Assembly (NCBI GenBank): GCA_032164245.1
Contig: JAVMKO010000003.1
Span: forward strand, 45,200,890 to 45,264,889
From: Sternotherus odoratus
Lineage: Eukaryota > Chordata > Testudines > Kinosternidae
Direction: 5' to 3'
DNA: 64,000 nucleotides
Part shown: piece by piece, positions 55,925 to 64,000 of the stretch
How positions within the stretch are numbered: position 1 is the stretch's first letter
Layout: the number at the start of each line of letters is the position of its first letter
Program-made: the position numbers and the translations under genes
Notes under the pieces: model-generated
Databases searched by the model: none
The model's input: the letters and a program-made list of their open reading frames with translations, nothing else
Told to the model about the DNA's origin: nothing

Positions 55925-57723
55925 CCCCCAACGCAAAATTGATGCAGGAAGGGATGACAAAACAGCCCCTTCCCCATCCGTGGGTTTGTGTTATGTGATC
56001 TTTGCCAAGAGCTAAAGAAAACAGCTACTTTATACATACAAGCTCTGGCAAATGTTTGGAACCCCAGTACCACCAAATCAATATAGATATCAATGTTGTC
56101 CATAGCACAGCAATCTTGGCATTTAGCCATGGAAACAATAGGGTACTGTGCCTCAGTTTTCCCTCTTACACTGCACATGTGGTGTGGAATGTTTTCTTCC
56201 CTTTGGAAAGTCTTACCACTGTTCACAGGCCTTAGCTGTGACACATCAGTAGAACCAGGCCTCTTTACATAAAGTGTGTTCCCCTGTATTTCTCTTGACA
56301 TGTCTAAAGGATTTTTCACAAGACTAGGCCCATTGTACAATTTTACAGTTTCAGGCAACAACACAGTAGTTACACAAATTGCCATTAGTAACAACAACAA
56401 TTCCATTGTAAGTGTCCATTTACAATTAGGTTTGTCAATACATGCCTTTGGGTCAATACCATTAGAATTTTGGTCTTTTAGGGTCACCTTGTGGCTTTTC
56501 TTTGCAAAGTCAAATTCTCTCTTTCCTCCTTGCCCTGAAGGATCAAATTTGGCTCCCTCTGGCTTAACAGAACTTCCTGGCTGATCTGGTGATACATTTA
56601 CCCAGTCATCTTCCTGAGCCTGAGACCCAAACTGTTCACCTGCAGACTCAGCATGGAGACTTTTTCCTGTGAACAACCTTGCCTCCCCAACAAGCTGGTT
56701 CAACACAGCCACTTGGTTATAGGGCTGTCCCAATTCCCCCCTGCTCTCTATTGTCAAGCTGGTGGCAGGTAACACACCCAAATCACCTTTCTGCTCTCCT
56801 TGTGTTCTGGCTAGGATATTCCTCTGATTAGACAGAGTTTCTACACCCTTTTCCAGCCCCACACTAGTAGCAACAGGCAAAATACAAGCACCAGAATTGT
56901 CTGCTCTCTGGGATCTTGCTAAGACATTAACCAGATCACCCCTAGTTATAGAGCCTTCCTTCCCAGCAGACACAGACTCAGGACCATTTCCTTTCTGAGC
57001 TTTAGCTGAATCCAAAACCAACTCCGAAACAAATGCCCCACTTTCAACCCTTCCAGGCTGACAGGCCTTTTCTGTCTGCTTTACCGACAAAGAAGAGTTA
57101 GAGAGACACTCTCCTTCACTAGACCCACAGCTTGGGATCTCACTTCCCTTGTCCCAGCACACAGACAACTGCTTGGAGATTGAGGTAGCTTCCTCCACAG
57201 GCAAGTCAATACCCCTGCCAGACACAGGCACACTCCTTTCACTGTCACACTTCTCCACACAGGACACAGGTAAGGCATAGGGACACTTCTCTTCCACTAT
57301 CCTTGCCTTCCCAAACTGCTGCCTAGTTTTATTTAAACCTTCCTCACCAGCCACATGGCCACTGCCAACAGATACACTGTGGCTTATTGCAGGTTCACTC
57401 TCACAGGCTGTACCAGCCAAAACTATTTCACCCTTTCCTTCCTCAGTTAGGGCTTTAACCTGACTATTTACTGCAACCTGTTCCAGAGAAACCCTTTCCT
57501 GATCCATAAGTTCTTTCTGCACTGTACCTAATTCCAGACTCACTTCTGAGACATTAGACAGACATTTAGAAACTTCATCCACAGGCAAACTGCTTTCTTG
57601 CACAGGCAAACACTTGGAGAAACCCTTCCCAGACAAATCATTGCTCATAATAGACACAGGTTTCAGATCATTCCTTTCCTGACAGGCTACTTGTACTGAA
57701 CAAAGCTCTAACATTTTCCCCAA
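55906..57723 (-). CDS. 605-codon Ser/Glu-rich ORF of unknown function
   Basis: An intact long frame. Its first codon is TTG; the first ATG is codon 4 (57714). Residues 1-435 are low in complexity, rich in Ser, Glu, Val and Leu, with short recurring motifs (GEGFSKCL-like, VSLELGTVQKEL, VNVLARSQR, NILARTQ). This fits the spacer found between protease and reverse transcriptase in reptile Ty3/Gypsy elements. Residues about 440-456 (MELLLLLMAICVTTVLL) are a strong hydrophobic segment, like a signal peptide or membrane anchor, followed by about 150 residues with several Cys. That could be the start of an envelope-like or other membrane protein joined to the spacer by deletion of pol. The frame ends inside the 3' LTR. 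Homologous to 49798-51734. No enzyme motif seen. Confidence 0.6.
   Translation of the reverse strand: MGKMLELCSVQVACQERNDLKPVSIMSNDLSGKGFSKCLPVQESSLPVDEVSKCLSNVSEVSLELGTVQKELMDQERVSLEQVAVNSQVKALTEEGKGEIVLAGTACESEPAISHSVSVGSGHVAGEEGLNKTRQQFGKARIVEEKCPYALPVSCVEKCDSERSVPVSGRGIDLPVEEATSISKQLSVCWDKGSEIPSCGSSEGECLSNSSLSVKQTEKACQPGRVESGAFVSELVLDSAKAQKGNGPESVSAGKEGSITRGDLVNVLARSQRADNSGACILPVATSVGLEKGVETLSNQRNILARTQGEQKGDLGVLPATSLTIESRGELGQPYNQVAVLNQLVGEARLFTGKSLHAESAGEQFGSQAQEDDWVNVSPDQPGSSVKPEGAKFDPSGQGGKREFDFAKKSHKVTLKDQNSNGIDPKACIDKPNCKWTLTMELLLLLMAICVTTVLLPETVKLYNGPSLVKNPLDMSREIQGNTLYVKRPGSTDVSQLRPVNSGKTFQREENIPHHMCSVRGKTEAQYPIVSMAKCQDCCAMDNIDIYIDLVVLGFQTFARACMYKVAVFFSSWQRSHNTNPRMGKGLFCHPFLHQFCVGGVTVLK
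55925..55932 (-). promoter_or_regulatory. short polypurine tract
   Basis: In element orientation GTTGGGGG directly precedes the 3' LTR, the position of the plus-strand primer. It is short and has no A run, so the tract is weak. Confidence 0.45.
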
Positions 57724-58039
57724 TTAAAAGATCCTTAGGCAATAACTTCCTTACACCAGCTATAACTTCATGCTTAGCCCCATTCCATTCCAGGTAAATT
57801 TTGGCCAAAGGCACACTTTCAGTAAACTCACAAAGGATTACAATATTCACACTTTGATTTGGTAAGTAATCTTCCTCTTTTACCAGATCTGCTTTCACAA
57901 GAGTGATGTGAGAAGCCATGATTTGCCCCAAACAGCTTATCCCATTGACTTTTACACTTTCTATGAATTTTTCATTACCACCCTTTACTGAACTTACAGA
58001 CACAGCATTCACATGAAAGGTGGCATTGTTGGGGTACAT
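57668..58039 (-). CDS. retropepsin-like ORF with lost active site
   Basis: A frame of 123 codons starting at ATG. Residues 30-109 follow the fold order of retroviral-type aspartic proteases in Ty3/Gypsy elements: VNG (31-33), a TLV after the active-site loop (46-48), EEDYLP (55-60), VPLAKIYL (76-83) and LLIGEN (104-109). At the place of the Asp-Thr/Ser-Gly triplet it has Ile-Met-Ala (40-42), so the nucleophilic Asp is missing and it should be inactive. The frame overlaps the next ORF by 56 nt. Family assignment rests on motif order only. Confidence 0.55.
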   Translation of the reverse strand: MYPNNATFHVNAVSVSSVKGGNEKFIESVKVNGISCLGQIMASHITLVKADLVKEEDYLPNQSVNIVILCEFTESVPLAKIYLEWNGAKHEVIAGVRKLLPKDLLIGENVRALFSTSSLSGKE

Positions 58040-58043
58040 TTGG

Positions 58044-58388
58044 TTACACCCAGACCCCGCTCAGAAGTATACAACATATCAACATTATTATACACTGGAC
58101 TTTCAAGAGGATACAATTTCTGGTTTTCTTCCTTTGCTTTTTTGACTTGGAGCTGAAGTCTGGCAGTTTCTTGTTCATCTTTCGAAGTCTCTCCCGTCTT
58201 TCAGCAAGATCTTTATCCCTTTCTCTTTGTAATTCAGTTTTCCTTTTCATGGCTCTTTTCTCAAACTTAGCATTTTGTTGTTCTTCCCACAACCTCAGCT
58301 CTGCTAGTTCCTGTTCAAACTCACGCTGCAGTTTGTCTTTCAGGGCTTGCAGTTTCATTGCCTTCGATTTCTGATTACTCATTGCCAC
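58044..58388 (-). CDS. gag-like coiled-coil ORF
   Basis: A frame of 114 codons (first codon GTG; first ATG at 58382) beginning about 110 nt after the primer site, where gag normally starts. Residues 8-65 are highly charged and helical (LQREFEQELAELRLWEEQQ, KDLAERRERLRKMNKK), a predicted coiled coil. A basic run KSKKQRKKTR follows, then a hydrophobic tail. No capsid major-homology region or zinc knuckle is present, so it is at most an N-terminal remnant of gag. It ends five bases before the ATG of the next ORF, in a different frame. Confidence 0.55.
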   Translation of the reverse strand: MAMSNQKSKAMKLQALKDKLQREFEQELAELRLWEEQQNAKFEKRAMKRKTELQRERDKDLAERRERLRKMNKKLPDFSSKSKKQRKKTRNCILLKVQCIIMLICCILLSGVWV

Positions 58389-58489
58389 TGCTCTTTAACC
58401 AACCAAACTCTCTACACCCAAAACTCAAATTTGGACAGCGTGGGGTTCTGACCCAAAGCTCAATTGACCTGGTTCTGTGGATCCTAGCA

Positions 58490-58500
58490 CGACTACGCCA
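58490..58500 (-). promoter_or_regulatory. primer-binding site, probably tRNA-Ser
   Basis: One base after the LTR, the minus strand reads TGGCGTAGTCG. This is the complement of the last 11 bases of vertebrate tRNA-Ser of the AGA/UGA family (acceptor end CGACTACG plus CCA). The next bases (TGCTAGGAT) agree only loosely. tRNA-Ser priming fits some Ty3/Gypsy elements. The tRNA sequence is from memory. Confidence 0.65.
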
Positions 58501-58501
58501 C

Positions 58502-59577
58502 TGTGACGGTGCTGTTCCTGGTGGGATCTAACTGTGAGTGTCAGATCAGGACAGATTGCTTCCAAAGGGCATCTACAGCCCAAAGCTGGGGTTTCTTCAC
58601 ACTAAGGCAAACCAAACCAGCTAAACAGAAAAGACTTTGGTCTCACCCCACTGGCTAACCACAAGTCACACAAGCAATCCCCTTAAGACACTCCAGATTC
58701 CCAGTATCACCACCACCAGCCACCTGTCCTGGGGATCAATGGTTATGAAAACCAATCCCCCTAATAAAGAAAACGGTTCTCCCCAATTCCAAAGAATCAG
58801 GCCCCAGACCCAGGTCAATATACCAATTAGATCTTACCACAAATCACGCTGTAGCCAATCCTTTAGAATCTAAAATCTAAAGGTTTATTATAAAAGGAAA
58901 AAGATATAGGTGAGGGTTAGGAATGGTTAAAAGAAATCAATTACATGCAGTAATGGCACATCTCTTAGTACAGGCTTGCAGCAAAGGTAGAATAAACTGC
59001 AGGTTCAAATCAAAGTCTTTGGATGCATCCCATTTGGGGGATGGGTCAGTACCATTGTCCAGAGTTCCCAGAGTAGCAAAGTTCCATCCAAAGCTGGAAA
59101 CAAAGCAGGCTGAAGACTGGAGGTGAAAGACAAAATGGGGAATGTTCTTCCAGGCTTTATAGACTTTTTTCTTCTGGGCCAAGACCCCTCCTCCTTCTTC
59201 TGCAGAGTCCGGTTGCAAAATGGAGGCTCACAGTCACAAGGTCCAATCACCAGACTTCTCCAGGATTCAGTTTCTGACCAGGCAGTGACATTCCTAGAGC
59301 AGCTTGGGTGTGGACAGGCAGATACAAAATCCATTGTGTGGTTGATGTCCCTTAATGGGCCATCAGGCAGCCCCAGCCTGTCTGAGCCTTCACAGGAGCC
59401 AAGCTTGAAGTACAGCTTGCAGCTTTAACTTTAGTTACAAAATAGATACACACATATGGAGTAGATACACACATATGGAATAGATACATACATAAGACAC
59501 CTGTTATGACCCCCTTCCCATAATATTTCGTGCACCCATTGATCTACACGGTACCAAACTATTTCAGTACCGTGACA
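58502..59577 (-). repeat. 5' LTR of the young element
   Basis: In element orientation it begins TGTCACGGTACTGAAATAG and ends CAGCACCGTCACA. A TATAAA box (complement of 59156-59161) and an AATAAA polyadenylation signal (complement of 58884-58889) lie about 270 bp apart in the order expected for U3-R-U5. It appears identical to the LTR at 54849-55924. Several 60-109-codon frames occur in both copies and are not genes. Confidence 0.92.
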
Positions 59578-59582
59578 CATGG

Positions 59583-61752
59583 TCTTGACAACTTTATTGA
59601 CTTAAGCTTCTTGTATGATAACACCTCTTCTCTCATGGTATTTACCAGAATAATTTTGTTAGTAGCCAAGAAGTACTCTTGAAGTGGTCCAAGAGTATGG
59701 AACAAACACCTTGTAGGATCTCAAGCAATCAAAAACTTCACCAAGTTGTGTCCCAAGTGCAAGGTGACAGTCTCTGATCTTTCTTTTTGAATAAAAACAG
59801 CATGTATATAAAATGTAGTAGTTGAAAGCCTATGCTGTCACATGGATGTAACTCATAAAGGCATGTGTGGTTTTTAAAAAGTGGAAGGAAAATAAAGCCA
59901 AACATTGCTGAGAATTTTCAAAACAGATGGTAACCAAGTGTGAATGGTTGAACCTGGTTATATTCTGAACAAAAAGAGCTCTAATCCGTGTTTGTAGCAG
60001 TTTCCATCACTTCACACTGACAATACAGATAGTATAACCTTCCAAGTGATGTTTGGGGTTAGTGTGTGCTGGTTGTCTTGTGTTGATTTGTTTCTATGTG
60101 GGGGTTGTGGTGTGACATTTATGGTGATTTATGCAGCAGAGAATGAGGGTTGTGTCTGCTGCCCTGAGGCACAAAGTTTGTTTGAGTTATTGCGTCTGCT
60201 GATTTGTGTTGTATGGGTGGTTTTGAAGAACTGTGGTGTCTGGACCACTGTCTGTGCAGTATCCAATGAAACTATTAGCTGTGGCATAAGTGTGGTGATT
60301 GGTTGCATAACCTCTGATACCACAATGGTCTAGGACTTTTGGCATGACATAGGTATATGCTTTTACTATTGCTGTACATCACCCAGATATAATTCATGAC
60401 TGAAAACTTTAAAATTGTACAATAACAGACCACAAAATCCAGTGATGATTGAACCTGGTGATATTCTTAACAAAAAGAGCTCTCAAGCATACTTATAGCT
60501 GTTTCCATCACTTCATAGTGACTCTACAGTGATAATAAGCATTCCTGGAATAATAATAAGCAGTGTGGCATTCCTGGAATCTTATATAGAAAGTAAAAAG
60601 ATTACACATACACAATTTTTCCCAGGGAGAAGAAGGAAGAGAAAGTACTGCGTTCAGTACTGTATGACACACATGAAGAACAGTGCCTGCCCCAAGGAAC
60701 TATCGATTTTTAAACATCAGATATTGAGGTAAGAAACAGCAGAGACCCAGAGAAGGCAGATGATTTAGAGTTACTTTTGTTTGGTTGATCACCTTCCATG
60801 TAAAATTGAGGTCATATGATACGGATTAGCACTCGTGGGCTACCTGAAAGATGTGAATCTTTGCGTGGTGTGACTGAACAGAAGTTGTGAGTGTGTGGAA
60901 CTCAAATCTCTACCGCCCTGTATAAATTGAAGTACTTGCCTCTTTTAAATATGAGCCTATAGATCTTATTATATGTACTCTTAAATCTGATAAAAGATCA
61001 TGGATCTTGAGTTCTTGGTGCCATTGTTCTCTCTTTGTTTTACTTGCCAACACAGGAAAGTACTTTGAGGCCTTCTGGGTTTTGATCAGTTTTAAAGATC
61101 ACTATTGCACTGGATAATCTTTCAATGAATGAATCATCAGAAACACCGTCACTGTTTCTTTGGTCTCCTTATGTCTTCTAAACTATTGCTGAAACCGAGC
61201 CACATATCTCAAATCCCTAAGCTAATATAACTGTGTTTTGGCCATGTTCTCTGCTGTATAGTTGATTGGATTCTGGACATCTCAGTTCAACAACATTTCT
61301 TACCCAAACCCTCTGGCCTTTTCATGCAGTGCAGCCTGGAAGAATTATTTAACCAGAATAGAAGGGCATATGAGGTAAACTTGTGTGGGCAAGTTAGGAA
61401 TTTAAAAAACAAAAATATGTCTGTACATCTGCATAGCAATAACTTCATGACAGTGAATGTAGTTGCACAAGTGGGGAGCCGAGGGGAGAGGTGGTGAGTG
61501 GATACCCAATGCTCCAATAGGCAATTAAAATCAATATCTTAGTACCTCGTGGCAGGGGCAGAGGGAAAGAAGATACGGGTTAATGGGAATCTTGAATTCA
61601 GTTACTCAGGACATCTGAAAATCGGGTTACTAGTATGACAGGAGTACTTATAAGAACTATGGTCAATAAGAGTCAAACTAACTGAGTGTGTCTGTCTGTC
61701 TAAGAACAAAGATGATAAACTTGGCCACTGCTTTGCTCCCATTGCCTTACAA
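59583..61752. repeat. unrecognised stretch with a ~100-bp direct repeat
   Basis: 59938-60042 and 60438-60540 share GGTTGAACCTGGTTATATTC-like and GTTTCCATCACTTCA phrases with AACAAAAAGAGCTCT, about 80 percent alike by eye and 500 bp apart. The GT-rich block between them (60050-60330) gives opposing frames of 64-95 codons with no known domain. The rest to 61752 is unremarkable. Confidence 0.5.
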
Positions 61753-62443
61753 TCTATCTATATATATAAAAGTCAAATGGTGTATGCGTGTATGTACGTT
61801 CCCTTACTCCTTCCACACCGTTTGAACTAGAGACTTGAAATTTGGTACAGTGATAGGCTTTAGGGTCCTAATCAGGGTAAGAGTCGAAAATTTTTCAAAT
61901 CTCACCTATGACGCCCCCTGGGGTGAAATTATTTAAAGCCCATTAACATCAGCTGGGCAGTTGCTGTTCTCTGTGACGTAATACCCCCCTCCAACGGACC
62001 CCGCACTCGCTCAGCTCTCTGCCCCTCCCCCCTCCAACGGCCCCCACACTCGCTCAGCTCTCTCCCCCCTACCCCCCACTCCAACGCCCCCCCCCCACTC
62101 GCTCAGCTCTCTCCCCCCCTCAGGTAAGAATAGAAAATTTTTTAAATCTCCCCGCCTCCCCCCATTCCAATGCCCCCCCCACTCGCTCTGCTCTCTCCCC
62201 CCTCAGGTAAGAATCGAAAAATTTTTAAATCTCACCCCCCACTCCCCCCTTCCAACGGCCCCCACACTTGCCCAGCTCTCTTCCCCCTCTCTCCCCCCCC
62301 CACATCTAAATGCAAGAGAATGAAATTAATTAGACAAAATGAGACTTCTGAACAAAATTTGTATTAATAAAAAACATTGTAGTCTTTTTACATCCCAGTT
62401 TCCAATTACAAATACCCCGAGCAACGCCGGGTATTTTTGCTAG
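61753..62443 (+). mobile_element. non-autonomous Helitron
   Basis: Begins TCTATCTATATATATAAAAG after an A and ends TATTTTTGCTAG before a T, the TC...CTAG ends and A/T insertion site of Helitrons, with no target duplication. A short GC hairpin (CCCCGAGCAACGCCGGG) sits about 11 bp before the CTAG, as expected for the rolling-circle terminator. There is no Rep/helicase coding sequence in the 691 bp. A C-rich tandem repeat fills its middle. Confidence 0.85.
61985..62300. repeat. C-rich minisatellite inside the Helitron
   Basis: Copies of a unit built on CTCCAACGGCCCCCACACTCG, CTCAGCTCTCTCCCCC recur about five times (starting near 61991, 62031, 62081, 62163, 62248). Two are separated by a repeated spacer GGTAAGAATNGAAAATTTTT. 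Length variation among copies suggests slippage. Confidence 0.8.
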
Positions 62444-64000
62444 TGATGATTAAAAGAGAATGCAGATTTCTTTGGTCCTATTATTATATCCACTTTAGGA
62501 TGTGCTGTTCCCACCGATTGGAGTGGAGGGAAGTAGGAAGAAAGAATTTTTAATTTCTGAGATGTCTTGATGAGGCAAAGAACCCTTAAGGTTAAAATCC
62601 AGTCCCACCTCCTCTGAAGCTATGTAGGTCACCATGCAGAAGTACCAGGCAGATGTGCTGCATAAAAGGGTTGAGGGAAAGGGGGAAGCACATCCCCCAT
62701 GTGTTGTGTATCAGGAATGGAGTAGTAGTACAGAGGGAGCAAATGGAGGTAGAACACAAGTTTAAGCTGAGAGAGGAGCCAGAGCAGGGGACACACTGCT
62801 GTGCATTCTCTGTCCTGCCATTGGGTCTTTGGAGAGGGTGGGAGAAGAGGTTGGAGGGGACCTCTGAGCCCTCTTCAGCTATTGGCCTGGAGTAAGCTCT
62901 GTGGAGTGGCTCCACGGCTGTATCGTGGCCTGATCAGGGGATTTGCTTCTCACCTACCCCAATACATCTGCCCAGCACCTGGCCTAGCTACTTGGGTGGG
63001 CTGCTTGTCAAAGTATTGTAACCTAAGGGAAAACCCAGTGATATAAAATAATACATATTGCTGTTTGATTCCCAAAAGGAGGTAGGAAATATCCTTTCAT
63101 GAAGGATAAATGTTTCCCCCATTTACATTTCTTTTACACTCTTGTAGTCTTACAGCATAAAAATGTAGAAGTATTCCTTGTGCAGTATGTGATGTCCAAA
63201 GAGTGTTAACTGAATATCAGAAACAACTGGGTCAGTGTCCTGCCCTGAGATTATGATTTTTTCCCCAATAATGATGATGTGATTATGTGTGTGTGGGGGG
63301 GGGGGGGGGGGTTGTTGGTTTTTGGCTGGGTGTGTTTTGTTTTGTTGTTTTTGTTGGTCACTCCTGCTGGCTTTGAGTGTAGTTGTAGAGTGATTCGTGA
63401 CTGTCCATATCTTTCAACCTTGTTCGTGTCATTTAATTCAGCTTGTTAATAAAGCCATTGTTAATTTTTCCCTGAAGATTTTTCATACTTAGGTGCCTAA
63501 AGTTAGGCATCTGAAGGCATGTTTAGGCACCTAGAGGAGTGGTCTGATTGGTCAGAAGTGTTGAGCAAGCCCAGCTTCTGCTGAATTCAATGGGAGCTGC
63601 ACATTTTCTTTGAAAATGAGGCTGAATCTTTTATTTGGGACTCTTGCTTTAGGCTTCCAGGTGTGAAAACGTTGGCTTTCGCTAGTATTACTTAGACACA
63701 ACATTACCAATTTCTTTCTTGGATTTCACTTGCAGTGAAGCCTTCAAATATGCTGTACTGATCATGTCAAAATTATGGAGGGGTTTTTAAATCTAATGAG
63801 CAATGTGGACCACAGCCAGAAACAGAGTGAACAGTCATGGAAAAAAATAATCAATTCTTTATTCCTTGTTTCTTCCCACTTATATGAATCAAATGCTGAA
63901 GTTCTTTTTGTGGCATGTGGCAAGTTGCCAAAGAGAACTATTCTGTGTATCCTTTCAAGGCTATAAATACATAAGAAATATTGTATATAAATGCAAAATA
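62444..64000. other. mostly unrecognised; poly-G and a short repeat
   Basis: A homopolymer run of about 18 G at 63294-63311 follows (GT)n. Around 63485-63630, TTAGGTGCCTAAAGTTAGGCATC and GTTTAGGCACCTAGAGG belong to the interspersed family of 23925-24310. The 107-codon minus frame at 62592-62915 and the overlapping plus frames have no recognised domain. Confidence 0.5.

Larger units (their letters stand above)
54844..59582 (-). mobile_element. young non-autonomous LTR retrotransposon, minus strand
   Basis: Two 1076-bp LTRs (54849-55924 and 58502-59577) flank a 2577-bp interior; the total is 4729 bp, with CATGG duplicated at 54844-54848 and 59578-59582. The LTRs look identical, which indicates a recent insertion. 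In minus orientation the order is 5' LTR, primer site, coiled-coil gag-like ORF, retropepsin-like ORF with a lost active site, 605-codon Ser/Glu-rich ORF, short G-run, 3' LTR. Reverse transcriptase, RNase H and integrase are absent. The 5-bp duplication, the primer site and the protease-like sequence point to the Ty3/Gypsy group; an endogenous retrovirus relative is possible. Confidence 0.92.

Noticed and set aside
57668..57723. programmed frameshift between the protease-like ORF and the 605-codon ORF
   Set aside because: The overlap holds GGGGAAAAT, but its phase does not give a zero-frame X-XXY-YYZ slip site, so I do not claim frameshifting.
61985..62300. possible CRISPR-like array
   Set aside because: The units are C-rich with no constant repeat and variable spacers, and lie inside a Helitron in a vertebrate genome; it is a minisatellite.
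1..64000. tRNA or rRNA genes
   Set aside because: I looked for A- and B-box-like cores with cloverleaf ends and for rRNA phrases and saw none outside SINE remnants; a covariance-model scan would be decisive.

Overview
The window looks like repeat-rich intergenic or intronic DNA from a reptile, most likely a turtle (Testudines). I base this on recognising repeat families: chicken-repeat-1 (CR1) LINE tails, Penelope-like elements (PLEs) carrying the AGTCCTGTGGCACCTTA-type end and a GIY-YIG endonuclease, hAT/Harbinger/Tigger-type DNA transposon remnants, a Helitron, and several LTR families that I know from turtle genomes. A crocodilian or bird is less likely because of the PLEs. The assignment comes from memory of families, not from a search. 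I found no complete host protein-coding gene. One short, splice-flanked open stretch on the + strand (17470-17527) is the best host exon candidate.

Layout. 1-11.5 kb: mostly unrecognised AT-rich DNA with short CR1 tails, a small hAT element, a 130-bp palindrome (3647-3776), a GC-rich minisatellite, MIR-like SINE pieces and a fold-back hAT element (10431-10895). 11.5-15.6 kb: CR1 coding remnant, a hairpin PLE (12279-12479), a solo LTR with 5-bp target duplications (12498-13239) and a second solo LTR (14372-15546). 17.8-19.95 kb: a three-level nest, CR1 within CR1 with an LTR inside the inner one. 24-38 kb: hAT elements, an LTR split by a hAT insertion (30961-32368), and a degenerate PLE broken by hAT and Tigger-like elements. 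40.9-45.5 kb: three PLE insertions in inverted arrangements, then a rearranged PIF/Harbinger transposase fragment. 48.5-59.6 kb: the densest region. A CR1 is interrupted by a 5' LTR plus internal sequence of one LTR element, with about 363 bp of CR1 present on both sides. It is followed by a 5'-truncated LINE with perfect 12-bp target duplications, and then by a very young minus-strand LTR retrotransposon (54849-59577) with two apparently identical 1076-bp LTRs and a 5-bp duplication CATGG. 61.75-62.44 kb: a non-autonomous Helitron with a C-rich tandem repeat inside.

How the pieces relate. The young LTR element carries a coiled-coil gag-like ORF, a retropepsin-like ORF whose catalytic Asp-Thr/Ser-Gly is replaced, and a 605-codon Ser/Glu-rich ORF. 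It has no recognisable reverse transcriptase, RNase H or integrase, so it must have moved using proteins supplied in trans. The same Ser/Glu-rich ORF occurs in the older plus-strand element at 49.8-51.7 kb behind a different LTR and a different primer-binding site. This suggests a mobile internal module exchanged between LTR families, and it is the most unusual thing in the window.
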